A DNA stretch of 64,000 nt, taken from assembly GCA_963753195.1 (NCBI GenBank), contig CAVWBH010000009.1, positions 1 to 64,000 of the forward strand, read 5' to 3'. The notes beneath the pieces are model-generated. The model worked only from the letters and a program-made list of their open reading frames with translations. It had not been told where the DNA came from and did not search any database. This DNA is from Palsa-504 sp963753195 (GTDB lineage: Bacteria > Actinomycetota > Actinomycetes > Streptosporangiales > Streptosporangiaceae). Shown here piece after piece: positions 34,050 through 42,380 of the stretch. Every line of letters begins with the position of its first letter. Within the stretch, counting starts at the first letter, position 1. Position numbers and translations under genes: made by a program.

Positions 34050-35059
34050 GACCGGGCCGCGGCTTCGACGGCAGCCAGGGAGAGGACTTCGGCGAGTTCC
34101 TGAGGCGCGAGCTTCATGCGGCCGGCGACCAGATCCAGCCGGGCGCCGATGGCCTGGAACGGATCCGCGAGAAGATCCAGTCCCGGTCGGCCCACGCCAG
34201 CGAGCGGCACGGGGTGATGGCCATTTGGGGGGGCATCGCGGCCTTCGGGGCCCAGCTGGGCTCGCGGATCCGGCGCCTGCTCCCCGCGGGGCCGCCCTCC
34301 CCCGGGGGGAGTGCGCCGAAGCGGCCCAGGGACTGGCACGAGGCGATGCTCCGGCCGGCCTTCGCCACTGGCCTGGCCGTGTTCACCCTCGGGGTGGTCC
34401 TCGCCGTCGTGCCTACTACTCGCAGCGATATCGCCCACTTCGGCGCGAATCTCAGCTCGGCCATCACCGGTACCTCCGCTTCGTCCGGCGCGGGGTCGCC
34501 GGACAGCAAGGGCGCCGCTCCAGCGTCAGCCAGCGCCGCGCTTTCGTCGAGCAACATCGCCGGCATCGCCCCGAGCGCCAAGGCAACCTGCGCGGCGGCC
34601 TCCACGCACCCGTCGGCGACGCCGACCGCGTCTGGCTCGTCAGGCCGGGCCAGCTCGCCCGCGCAGGACGCCGTGACCACCAGCCCGGCCGTGTCATCAA
34701 GCGGGGCCGACAGCAGCGGCGCCGCGAGCCCGGGCACTAGTCCTTCCGACGCCGCCAGCCCGAGCCCCAGCGCCACGGCGACCGCCAGCCCGAGCCCCAG
34801 CGCCACGGCGACCGCCAGCCCCAGCCCGAGCGCCACGGCGACCTCCAGCCCCAGCCACCACGCGAGTCCATCCGGGACAGCCACCAAGGCCGGCCCCGCG
34901 CCGACCGCCCCCTGCACGACCCCGGGGCCGAGCCAGAGCGCTTCCACATCGGCCGCGAGCGGGTCCACGGCCACGGCCACGTCGACCGACCACGGCAACG
35001 TCGACGCCCGCTGCGAACTTCAAGTCCTTGCCCAAGGTGCGCGCGTCATCCCTGGATAA
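34043..35059 (+). CDS. Membrane protein with disordered Ser/Pro/Thr tail, coupled to the sigma factor
   Basis: 338 residues from ATG at 34043, overlapping the sigma stop by seven bases. A soluble N-terminal ~100 residues (FGEFLRRELHAAGDQIQPGA) precedes one membrane helix (AFATGLAVFTLGVVLAVV), and the rest is Ser/Ala/Pro/Thr-rich with SPSPSATATA repeats. Position and layout fit an anti-sigma-like membrane partner, but no zinc-binding anti-sigma motif is seen. The last ~20 residues (VDARCELQVLAQGARVIPG) do not match the tail's composition, whereas the +1 frame reads on in Ser/Pro/Ala style to 35216, so a frameshift near 34990-35010 is likely. Confidence 0.65.
   Translation: MVRPGRGFDGSQGEDFGEFLRRELHAAGDQIQPGADGLERIREKIQSRSAHASERHGVMAIWGGIAAFGAQLGSRIRRLLPAGPPSPGGSAPKRPRDWHEAMLRPAFATGLAVFTLGVVLAVVPTTRSDIAHFGANLSSAITGTSASSGAGSPDSKGAAPASASAALSSSNIAGIAPSAKATCAAASTHPSATPTASGSSGRASSPAQDAVTTSPAVSSSGADSSGAASPGTSPSDAASPSPSATATASPSPSATATASPSPSATATSSPSHHASPSGTATKAGPAPTAPCTTPGPSQSASTSAASGSTATATSTDHGNVDARCELQVLAQGARVIPG
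34754..34843 (+). repeat. Three tandem 30-bp repeats in the membrane-protein tail
   Basis: Units at 34754, 34784 and 34814 encode the decapeptide A-S-P-S-P-S-A-T-A-T. The first two are identical; the third differs at a few bases. They sit just upstream of the suspected frameshift. Confidence 0.9.
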
Positions 35060-35193
35060 CTCGAAGTCGGCCCCGGCGGCCAGCCCGGCGGACTCGTCGA
35101 GCGCTCCGTCCTCGTCGACCGCCGCCACCCCGGACGTGGGCTCGTCGTCAGGTACGCCCGCGCCTGCGGTCACGCCGTCGTCCTTGAGAGCGG

Positions 35194-35928
35194 TTACCAC
35201 CGGGCGGAGCGGCTGAGCAGGACGGCGGCGGCCACCGGGCCGGCCGTTGAGGTGCGCAGTACGGTGGGTCCCAGGCTGGCGGGTATCGCGCCCGCGGTCC
35301 GGAAGGCCGCGCTCTCCTCGTCGGTGATCCCGCCTTCGGGGCCGACGATCACGACCAGGTCACCGGATTCCGGCAGGCTGAGCTGACCCAGGCTCTGGGG
35401 GGCGCCGGGCTCGAGGACGATGGCGCAGGCCGCACCGGTGATCACCGCGGCCGCGTCCGTAGTTGACACGGGTTCGGTCACCTCGGGGATCCATGCGCGG
35501 CGGGACTGCTTAGCGGCCTCCCGCACGGTCGCCCGCCATCTGGCCAGCGAGCGCGCCCCGCGCTCAGCCCGCCAGATGGCCACGCTGCGCGCCGCCGCCC
35601 AGGGCACGATCCGGTCGACGCCCACCTCGGTCATCTCTTCCACGGCTAGCTCACCGCGGTCTCCCTTGGGTATGGCCTGGACGACGGTAATCGAGGGGTC
35701 CGGCCGGGGCACGGCCCGCCGGGCCAGGACCGCCAGCTCGAGTCCCTGGCCGGAATGGCCCGCGACTACGCACTCGGCGACCAGGCCCGCGCCGTCGGCC
35801 ACGTCGGCCCGCTCGCCCGGACGCATCCGGCGGACAGCGGCCGCGTGCCGACCTTCGGCCCCGGACAGGACAATCAGGTCGTGGCCGAGTTCGGCCCGGC
35901 CGGCCAGGAAGACAGGCGGCTGCGGCAC
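35194..35928 (-). CDS. rsmE: 16S rRNA (uracil-1498-N3)-methyltransferase
   Basis: 244 residues. N-terminal PUA-like domain (DLIVLSGAEGRHAAAVRRMR) and C-terminal SPOUT methyltransferase with the knot motifs VVQAIPKGDRGELAVEEMTE, VVIVGPEGGITDEE and LGPTVLRTSTAG. It modifies U1498 near the decoding site. Complete, 14 bases downstream of dnaJ on the same strand and thus probably cotranscribed with hrcA-dnaJ. Confidence 0.96.
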   Translation of the reverse strand: MPQPPVFLAGRAELGHDLIVLSGAEGRHAAAVRRMRPGERADVADGAGLVAECVVAGHSGQGLELAVLARRAVPRPDPSITVVQAIPKGDRGELAVEEMTEVGVDRIVPWAAARSVAIWRAERGARSLARWRATVREAAKQSRRAWIPEVTEPVSTTDAAAVITGAACAIVLEPGAPQSLGQLSLPESGDLVVIVGPEGGITDEESAAFRTAGAIPASLGPTVLRTSTAGPVAAAVLLSRSARW

Positions 35929-35942
35929 GGCCAGTCCCGGCG

Positions 35943-37085
35943 TCAGCGGCCGTTGAACGCGTCGCGCAGCCGGGAGAAGAACTTCTGCTGGCCGGGCGCG
36001 AACCGGCCGGGCGGGGCCTCCTCGCCGCGCATCTTGGCCAGGTCGCGGAGCAGCTTTTCCTGGTCGGCGTCGAGCTTGGCCGGCGTCTCCACCGTGACGT
36101 GGATGACGAGGTCGCCGCGGCCGTTGCCGTTCAGGTGCTTGACGCCCTGGCCGTAGAGCGGGATCACCTGCCCGGACTGGGTCCCCGGGCGGATGTCGAT
36201 GTCGGCGGGGCCGTCCAGGCTGTCGACCGACAGCGTCGCGCCCAGGGCCGCGGCCACCATCGGGATGGTCACCGTGCAGTGCAGGTCATCACCCTGCCGC
36301 TCGAAGATCGCGTGCGGGCGCTGCACGATCTCCAGGAACAGGTCGCCCGGAGGCCCCCCGCCCGGGCCGACCTCGCCCTCTCCGGCCAGCTGGATGTGCG
36401 TACCGTCCTCGACACCGGCCGGGATCCGCACCTTGATGGTTCGCCTGGTCCGGACCCGGCCATCGCCGTCGCACTCCGGGCACGGCCGGACCAGCACGGT
36501 CCCGTATCCCCCGCAGCCTGGGCACGGCCGGGACATCATGACCTGGCCGATGAAGGAGCGGGTCACCTGGCTCACCTCGCCGCGGCCGCCGCAGATGTCA
36601 CAGGTCTGCGGATGGGTGCCGGGCGCGGTGCCCTCACCTGAGCAGGTGGTGCAGACCACGGCCGTATCCACGGTGAGCTCACGGGTCGCGCCGAACGAGC
36701 ATTCGGACAGGTCGAGCTCGATCCTGATCGTCGCGTTACGGCCGCGCTGCGCCCGGCTGCGCGGCCCGCGCGTGGCCGCCCCGCCTGCGCCGCCGAAGAA
36801 CTGGTCGAGCAGGTCGCTCAGCGGGGAGAATCCCGGCCCGAACGGCCCCGCTCCGGCGCCCGTCCCGGCGGCGGCGAACGGATCGACCCCCATGTCGTAC
36901 ATCCGGCGCTTCTCGACGTCCGAGAGGACCTCGTAGGCCTGGGTGATCTCCTTGAACCGCTCCTGGGTCTCAGGATCGGGGTTAACGTCCGGGTGCAGTT
37001 CCCGCGCGAGCCGTCGGTAGGCTCGCTTCACCTCGTCCTGCGTCGCGTCACGGCGGATCTTGAGCAGGGCGTAATAATCCGCCAC
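35943..37085 (-). CDS. dnaJ: Chaperone protein DnaJ
   Basis: 380 residues from GTG at 37085, overlapping the hrcA stop by one base. J domain with the HPD motif at 31-33, Gly/Ala/Phe-rich linker, and a zinc domain of four Cys repeats (CTTCSGEG, CDICGGRG, CPGCGGYG, CPECDGDG), then two substrate-binding barrels. It delivers unfolded proteins to DnaK and stimulates its ATPase. This is the DnaJ2-type copy tied to hrcA in actinobacteria; control by the CIRCE operator upstream of hrcA is likely. Confidence 0.97.
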   Translation of the reverse strand: MADYYALLKIRRDATQDEVKRAYRRLARELHPDVNPDPETQERFKEITQAYEVLSDVEKRRMYDMGVDPFAAAGTGAGAGPFGPGFSPLSDLLDQFFGGAGGAATRGPRSRAQRGRNATIRIELDLSECSFGATRELTVDTAVVCTTCSGEGTAPGTHPQTCDICGGRGEVSQVTRSFIGQVMMSRPCPGCGGYGTVLVRPCPECDGDGRVRTRRTIKVRIPAGVEDGTHIQLAGEGEVGPGGGPPGDLFLEIVQRPHAIFERQGDDLHCTVTIPMVAAALGATLSVDSLDGPADIDIRPGTQSGQVIPLYGQGVKHLNGNGRGDLVIHVTVETPAKLDADQEKLLRDLAKMRGEEAPPGRFAPGQQKFFSRLRDAFNGR

Positions 37086-38098
37086 TAGGACTCCATCAGA
37101 ATCTGGCCAACGTAACGTGCAACAGCTCGCACCGCGCCCATCGTTCCCGGGTAATCCATCCGGGTCGGGCCCAGTACGCCGAGCTTAGCCAGCGGCGTGG
37201 CCGTGTTCCCGTAGCCGGTGGACACCACCGATGTGGCCTCCAGGCCGGCTACCTGGTTCTCCGAGCCGATCATGACAGTGAGGATGGAGGGATCGGTCGC
37301 CTCCCCGAGCAGCCGCATCAGCACCACCTGCTCTTCCAGGGCCTCGAGCACCTCGCGCAGGCCCTTGCTGAAGTCGTGCGCGGCCAGGTTCGCGGTCCCC
37401 CCGAAGACGATCTTCTCCTCGGTCCGCTCGACCAGGCTGGCCAGGAGCACCGAGAATACCGCGTTCGCGTTCTCCCGCTCGTCGGCCGGGATCCGGTCGG
37501 ACAGGTCGGTGACCATGGCGGCGGCCTCGGCCAGCTTGTGACCGCCCAGGCAGGAGTTCAGCACCGCGCGCACATGCGACACCGAGGAGTCGTCCCAGGG
37601 AGCCGGCACGTCGACGGTGCACTGCTCGACCCGGCCGGTATCGGTGATCAGCACCAGCAGCAGCTTGGTCGGGGCGAGCGGGACGAGCTCGATATGCCGG
37701 ATCGCCGACCTGGTCAGCGACGGGTACTGCACCACGGCCACCTGGCGGGTCAGCTGGACGAGCAGCCGGACGGTGCGCATGACGACGTCGTCCAGGCTGT
37801 AGGCGCCGCCCAGGAACGTCTCGATGGCCCGCCGCTCGGCCGCAGACAGCGGCTTGACGTTGGATAGCCGGTCGACGAAGAGCCGGTAGCCCTTTTCGGT
37901 CGGGATCCGGCCCGCGCTCGTGTGCGGCTGCGTGATGAAGCCCTGCTCCTCCAGCACCGCCATGTCGTTGCGGATCGTCGCCGGGGAAACGTCAAAATGG
38001 TGCCGGTCTACCAGCGACTTCGACCCCACCGGCTCAGTGGTGGACACGTAATCCTCGACGATCGCCCGGAGCACCGTAAGTTTGCGTTCGTCAAGCAC
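37085..38098 (-). CDS. hrcA: Heat-inducible transcription repressor HrcA
   Basis: 337 residues from GTG at 38098, which has a near-perfect ribosome-binding site (aaggaggtga) at the right distance. N-terminal winged helix (LDERKLTVLRAIVEDYVSTT, VSPATIRNDMAVLEEQGFIT) that binds CIRCE, then a GAF-like core (LLVLITDTGRVEQCTVDVPA) and the family end YPGTMGAVRAVARYVGQIL. Represses its own operon and groE-type genes at low temperature. The operator lies 31-57 bases upstream of the start. Confidence 0.97.
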   Translation of the reverse strand: MLDERKLTVLRAIVEDYVSTTEPVGSKSLVDRHHFDVSPATIRNDMAVLEEQGFITQPHTSAGRIPTEKGYRLFVDRLSNVKPLSAAERRAIETFLGGAYSLDDVVMRTVRLLVQLTRQVAVVQYPSLTRSAIRHIELVPLAPTKLLLVLITDTGRVEQCTVDVPAPWDDSSVSHVRAVLNSCLGGHKLAEAAAMVTDLSDRIPADERENANAVFSVLLASLVERTEEKIVFGGTANLAAHDFSKGLREVLEALEEQVVLMRLLGEATDPSILTVMIGSENQVAGLEATSVVSTGYGNTATPLAKLGVLGPTRMDYPGTMGAVRAVARYVGQILMES

Positions 38099-38128
38099 GC
38101 GCGTTCACCTCCTTGGCGCTCGGCACCC

Positions 38129-38155
38129 TTGGCACTCAAAAGCCCCGAGTGCTAA
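38129..38155. promoter_or_regulatory. CIRCE operator
   Basis: TTGGCACTC, nine bases, GAGTGCTAA. The canonical element is TTAGCACTC-N9-GAGTGCTAA, so there is one mismatch in the left arm and a perfect spacer. It lies directly upstream of hrcA and marks autoregulation by HrcA. Confidence 0.95.
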
Positions 38156-38235
38156 GTCTATTGCGTCCAGCAAGTTCCCGGCGCCCGACAGCGAGGTGAA
38201 CATGCCACTCGGCCACACCCAGGAGGAGAAAACCC

Positions 38236-39090
38236 GTGCGGAGCAGGCAATACGGCTCGGACGTACTGGCTGAAGGACAATCCGGGCGGATGGCGCGCCG
38301 ACGGGCCGCCCGCGAGGTGCCGGAGGTCGAGGCCGAGCGCGGCCTGGTGGTGGAGGACTCCGAGGGCCGGTTCTGCGGAGCGGTGGTCGGCTATGAGAAG
38401 GGCGCGGTGACGCTCGAGGACCGGCACGGCAAGCGCCGGGTATTCCCGCTCGCCCCGGCGGCCTTCTTGCTGGACGGCCAGCCGGTCACGCTCGTCCCGC
38501 CGCCGCCGGCCGACCGCGGACCCGGCCATGGGCAGCGAGCGCGGACCGCCTCGGGGTCGGTGGCGCCGCCCCCCAGCCGGGCCAAGGTGGCCCAGGCCAG
38601 CCGGATCTTCGTCGAAGGCAAGCACGACGCTGAGCTGGTGGAAAAGATCTGGGGTGATGACCTGCGGGACGTGGGCGTCGTCGTGGAGTACCTGGAAGGC
38701 ATCGACGACCTGCCGGCTATCGTGACCAGGTTCTCCCCCGCGCCTGGCCGACGCCTCGGAGTCCTGGTAGACCACCTGGTCGACGGCTCCAAGGAGACCA
38801 GGATCGTGGCTGGCGTTCGCTCGCCCGACGTACTGGTCGTGGGGCACCCGTTCATCGACATCTGGGCCGCGGTGCGGCCGTCCGCGGTCGGGATCGCGCG
38901 ATGGCCGGACGTTCCGCCCGGGCAGCCGTGGAAGGAGGGCGTGCTGCGCGCCCTCGGCTGGCCGCCGGCCGTGCCCGCGGCCTGGCAGCGGATCCTGCGG
39001 TCGGTCACGAGCTACGGCGACCTGGAGCCCGAGCTGCTGGGCCGGGTGGAGGAGCTGATCGATTTCGTGACCTCGGCGAGCAACGAATAG
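38236..39090 (+). CDS. DUF3097 family protein
   Basis: 284 residues from GTG at 38236, preceded by aggaggag. Conserved in actinobacteria next to hrcA/hemW. Features include an N-terminal beta-rich part (LVVEDSEGRFCGAVVGYEKG) and a TOPRIM-like core (ASRIFVEGKHDAELVEKIWG then GVVVEYLEGIDDLPAI and RLGVLVDHLVDGSKETRI), with FVEGKHD resembling the glutamate motif of TOPRIM nucleases/primases and DHLVDGSKE the DxD motif. The biological role is unknown; a nucleic-acid function is inferred from the TOPRIM-like residues. Confidence 0.88.
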   Translation: MRSRQYGSDVLAEGQSGRMARRRAAREVPEVEAERGLVVEDSEGRFCGAVVGYEKGAVTLEDRHGKRRVFPLAPAAFLLDGQPVTLVPPPPADRGPGHGQRARTASGSVAPPPSRAKVAQASRIFVEGKHDAELVEKIWGDDLRDVGVVVEYLEGIDDLPAIVTRFSPAPGRRLGVLVDHLVDGSKETRIVAGVRSPDVLVVGHPFIDIWAAVRPSAVGIARWPDVPPGQPWKEGVLRALGWPPAVPAAWQRILRSVTSYGDLEPELLGRVEELIDFVTSASNE

Positions 39091-39091
39091 C

Positions 39092-39580
39092 GTGACGAGA
39101 GCAGCAGATGACACGCGAGGACCGATGACGAGCAAGCAGGCGCGACTGTGGCAGCGCAGGCGAGTCGGCCCGGGCACGGTCCCTCCGGTCCCCGAGTTCC
39201 CCGGGGTCACCGGGCTCCCCCGGGTCACCGAGGCCGAGGCGATATCGGCGACCTTCGGCTACCTGGGCGCGATCTTCACCGGGCCGGTCATCCCGCTCGT
39301 GATGTACGCCATCGGCCGCCGCCGCTCGCCGTTCCGGCGTTTCCACGCGGCAACGGCCCTGAACCTGTCGCTCACCGGGCTGCTGTACGCGGTGTGCTGC
39401 CTGGTCCTGTGCGGCATGCTCCTGCTGGACAGCCGCACCGCGGCGCTCGCGGTGGTGATCCCGATCGCCGCCGGGATCTGGCTATCGGTGCTGAGGTACC
39501 TGATCCGGGGCATCGGCGCGGCGAAACGCGGCGCGGAGTACGACATGCCCGCCTGGATCTGCGCGAGAATCGCCAGCTAG
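39092..39580 (+). CDS. DUF4870-type membrane protein
   Basis: 162 residues from GTG at 39092 (an ATG at 39125 is also possible). Three hydrophobic segments (ATFGYLGAIFTGPVIPLVMY, LSLTGLLYAVCCLVLCGMLL, ALAVVIPIAAGIWLSVLRYL) around the family signature YAIGRRRSPFRRFHAATALN. Proteins of this group are small inner-membrane proteins of unknown role. It directly follows the DUF3097 gene by one base, so they form an operon. Confidence 0.82.
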   Translation: MTRAADDTRGPMTSKQARLWQRRRVGPGTVPPVPEFPGVTGLPRVTEAEAISATFGYLGAIFTGPVIPLVMYAIGRRRSPFRRFHAATALNLSLTGLLYAVCCLVLCGMLLLDSRTAALAVVIPIAAGIWLSVLRYLIRGIGAAKRGAEYDMPAWICARIAS

Positions 39581-39775
39581 GTCCCTCGGATCGCCTGCTG
39601 ATGCTGTGGCAGGTTGGGTTGGCCCGCAGTTCAAGCGGGGTCAGCGGCCACTGGCCAGGCCGATGACGCGATGGGGGCGGGACTGACGCCGGGACACGGC
39701 AGCGCCGGCGGCCAGCGCAGATGGCGGTCGGGCGTGGTTTGGCCGCCAGCTGGTTGACTGGTACGCCGGTTATAT

Positions 39776-39812
39776 CCCATTATGTCTCAAGTTCACATTG
39801 AGGCATAACGGG
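39776..39812. terminator. Stem-loop between convergent genes (putative bidirectional terminator)
   Basis: Fifteen-base arms cccattatgtctcaa and ttgaggcataacggg pair with two mismatches around a 7-base loop. It lies in the 400-bp gap between DUF4870 (plus) and hemW (minus). There is no long T-run, so the terminator role is inferred from position. The rest of the gap contains no gene apart from the palindromic repeat that follows. Confidence 0.45.
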
Positions 39813-39819
39813 CGAAGAG

Positions 39820-39872
39820 CATGATCATGGCCAGTTTTGGACCGCCTTCGGCCATTCCTGGCCATGATCTGA
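39820..39872. repeat. Dispersed palindromic repeat, copy 1
   Basis: Begins catgatcatggccagtttt and ends tggccatgatctgatca; the outer parts gatcatggcca / tggccatgatc are inverted repeats. A second copy with about 80 percent identity lies at 58007-58060. Such copies at unrelated loci suggest a REP/MITE-like intergenic repeat. Confidence 0.75.
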
Positions 39873-39980
39873 TCACGGAAACAGCCCGAGCGGAGGGTGC
39901 TTTTCTCATGGCATGGGCGGGAGCGCCCCGGGCGAACGTTAGCTTGACACGGCACCAGGTCACCCGGATCGCCGGCTGGG

Positions 39981-41222
39981 TCACTCGGTGAGCATGCGGG
40001 TTACGGTGTCGGCGAGCAGGCGGCCGCGGATGGTCAGCACGATCCGGCCGTCGGCATAGGCGCCGGGGCTGGCCAGCCCGTCGGCCACCACCGCTGCCGC
40101 GTTCGCCTGGCCGGCCGGGCTCAGCACCTGGATGGGGCACCCATCGGCCAGCCGGATCGCCAGCATGACCCGTTCGAGCTGCCGTTCGTCTTGGCTCAGG
40201 ATCTCCCTGGCCTGACCGGGGCTGAGACCGGCGCCGATCCTCGTTCCGTAGGCGGCTGGGTGCCGGACGTTCCACCAGCGGGTCCCGCCGACGTGGCTAT
40301 GCGCTCCCGGGCCGATGCCCCACCAGTCGCCGCCGGTCCAGTAGAGCATGTTGTGCTCGCAGCGGGTCGCGCCCGTGGTCCAGTTGGAGATCTCATACCA
40401 GCTGAATCCGGCCGCGGTCAGCACCTCGTCAGCTACGAGGTAGCGGTCGGCGAGCACGTCGTCGTCCGGCGCAGCCAGCTCGCCGCGCCGCACCCGCGCC
40501 GCCAGCCTGGTGCCCGGCTCCACCGTAAGCGCGTACGCAGACAAGTGGTCGGGTCCGGCGGCCACGGCAGCTTCCAGCGAGCGCCGCCAGTCCGCCTCGG
40601 TCTCCCCCGGTGTGCCGTAGATCAGGTCCAGGCTGACCTGGGAGAACCCGGCCGCGCGGGCCCACGCGGCGCAGCGGGCCGGGCGCCCCGGCTGATGCAC
40701 GCGATCGAGCACCTGGAGCACCCCGGGAACCGCGCTCTGCATACCGAACGAGATCCGGGTTACGCCGCTGGCCCGCAGCTCGGCGAGCGCGGCTTCGTCG
40801 ACGCTCTCCGGGTTGGCTTCCGTCGTCACCTCGGCTCCCGGGGCCAAGCCGAACTCGGCGTCGATGGCCCGCAGGATGCGGGCGAACGCGGCCGGGCGCA
40901 TGAGCGTCGGCGTCCCGCCGCCGAAGAACACCGTGTGGACCGGGAGGTCGGCAGCGCCCAGGACCTTGCGGGCGAACGCGATCTCGGCCACGGCGAGATC
41001 GGGATAACTGCCTGGCGAGACCGCGGGCGAGCCGGGCGCCCCGCCGAGCTCGGCAGCGGTATAGGTGTTGAAGTCGCAGTAGCCGCAGCGGGTCGTGCAG
41101 AACGGCACGTGGACGTAGATCCCGAACGGGCGGCTGCCCAGCCCGTGGCGCGCGCTTTCCGGCAGGGCTCCGTCGGCGGGGACGGGCTCGCCGTCGGGCA
41201 GGGCACCAGGCATGTCAGCCAC
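39981..41222 (-). CDS. hemW: Radical SAM heme chaperone HemW (coproporphyrinogen III oxidase-like)
   Basis: 413 residues. Radical SAM cluster motif CTTRCGYC with Cys42, Cys46 and Cys49 (YVHVPFCTTRCGYCDFNTYT), the glycine-rich SAM motif FFGGGTPTL, and the C-terminal HemN domain (WYEISNWTTGATRCEHNMLY, WWGIGPGAHSHVGGTRWWNV). Proteins with this CxxxCxxC spacing lacking the HemN fourth Cys act as heme chaperones, not oxidases. In many bacteria hemW follows lepA and precedes hrcA, as here. Complete. Confidence 0.95.
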   Translation of the reverse strand: MADMPGALPDGEPVPADGALPESARHGLGSRPFGIYVHVPFCTTRCGYCDFNTYTAAELGGAPGSPAVSPGSYPDLAVAEIAFARKVLGAADLPVHTVFFGGGTPTLMRPAAFARILRAIDAEFGLAPGAEVTTEANPESVDEAALAELRASGVTRISFGMQSAVPGVLQVLDRVHQPGRPARCAAWARAAGFSQVSLDLIYGTPGETEADWRRSLEAAVAAGPDHLSAYALTVEPGTRLAARVRRGELAAPDDDVLADRYLVADEVLTAAGFSWYEISNWTTGATRCEHNMLYWTGGDWWGIGPGAHSHVGGTRWWNVRHPAAYGTRIGAGLSPGQAREILSQDERQLERVMLAIRLADGCPIQVLSPAGQANAAAVVADGLASPGAYADGRIVLTIRGRLLADTVTRMLTE

Positions 41223-41328
41223 GCTACCGGCCGCTGGAGGCTGGCCGGCCTGAGGAACACAGTTGAGGATCCGCGCGCTTAGACTGGATGAGTCCTGGGC
41301 AACCGGGTCGCGTTCATGGGAGGCGTCA

Positions 41329-42102
41329 GTGCCAGATAACCAGTCGCAATGGCAGGCCCAGTACCCCAGGTACAGTCCGCCTGACGACGCCCAGGAGCCG
41401 CCTCCCGCCGCCCCGGCGCCACCCGCTGGTTACCAGGCGCCCCCCGTCGGCTCTCCGGGCCGCCCGGCCGACTACCCGATCCCGACGGCGAGCTATCCTC
41501 CGGCGCCCGGGGGCTACCCTTCGGTGCCCAGTGGCTATCCCGTCCCGCCGGCCGGGTATCCCGTCCCGCAGGGCAGTTATGTCGCCCAGCCGGGCGGCTA
41601 CCAGCACGGGCCGCACGCCTCCATGCGCGCGTCCTCGGCGGACCGGGAACGGACCGTCGACGTGCTCAAGGCGGGATTCGCCGAGGGCCGCCTCACTCAG
41701 GAGGAGTACAACGACCGGATGGGACGGGCCTACAGCGCCCGTACCTATGGCGAGCTAACCCTGCTGACGGCCGACCTCCCGGCCGGGCCGCTGCCCACCT
41801 GGACGGTCCCCGCCTACCAGCCGCCGCCCGTAGCCGGCACGAACTCGATGGCCATCGCGTCGATGGTGCTGGGCGTGGCAGAGTTCTTCACCGCCGGGCT
41901 GACCGCCATCCCCGCTGTCATCTGCGGTCACGTGGCCCGGCGGGAGATGAAGCTGAGCGGGCAACGTGGCGATGGCCTGGCCACGAGTGGGCTGGTGCTG
42001 GGCTACATGGCGATCATCTTCTGGTCGGTGCTGATCGCGGCCTCGCTCGTAGGAGTGGCCATCTCGATCGCCCACAACGGCCAGCCGCCTCCCGGCCCCT
42101 GA
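41329..42102 (+). CDS. DUF1707/DUF4190 membrane protein
   Basis: 257 residues from GTG at 41329 with a ribosome-binding site (gggaggcg). N-terminal ~95 residues are a Pro/Tyr/Gly-rich tail (GYPSVPSGYPVPPAGYPVPQ), then a DUF1707 domain (MRASSADRERTVDVLKAGFA then EGRLTQEEYNDRMGRAYSAR), then two membrane helices with the DUF4190 motif (NSMAIASMVLGVAEFFTAGL, LVLGYMAIIFWSVLIAASLV). DUF1707 proteins are actinobacterial, often linked to envelope or cell-division functions; the role is unknown. A second DUF1707 gene lies 1.8 kb downstream. Confidence 0.85.
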   Translation: MPDNQSQWQAQYPRYSPPDDAQEPPPAAPAPPAGYQAPPVGSPGRPADYPIPTASYPPAPGGYPSVPSGYPVPPAGYPVPQGSYVAQPGGYQHGPHASMRASSADRERTVDVLKAGFAEGRLTQEEYNDRMGRAYSARTYGELTLLTADLPAGPLPTWTVPAYQPPPVAGTNSMAIASMVLGVAEFFTAGLTAIPAVICGHVARREMKLSGQRGDGLATSGLVLGYMAIIFWSVLIAASLVGVAISIAHNGQPPPGP

Positions 42103-42231
42103 GCGATGCCGGAGAAGGCCCGGGCCGGCGCTGAGCCGCGCCGGAAACGCCGCCGGGCGGCGCTGTGCAGCGGGCCGGTCAGGGTTCGGTCATATTCGGG
42201 TGACATTTCCTCAAAGTCCGCACTGAACTTC

Positions 42232-42260
42232 CTGAGTCGTTCGTGCGTGCTAGGTATGAT
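42232..42260 (+). promoter_or_regulatory. Possible sigma-70 promoter upstream of the DUF4389 gene
   Basis: A -10 box TATGAT at 42255-42260 is preceded by ctgagt (42232-42237) at 17 bases. The -10 is good and the -35 is weak (three of six). It lies 120 bases before the DUF4389 start in an otherwise empty 278-bp gap. Confidence 0.35.
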
Positions 42261-42380
42261 CGCGATGCCCTGAAGCCTTCCGTGATACTGATCTGCGGGG
42301 AATGATGAGACGCACGGGATCAGGGCGGGCTCATGGGACCCATGTGACGTCCCGACGGGGATCAGTGAGGGAGTTCGGAC

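Noticed and set aside
34754..35059. Programmed frameshift in the sigma partner gene
   Set aside because: No slippery heptamer or stimulatory structure is evident near 34990-35010; repeat-associated indel is more likely.
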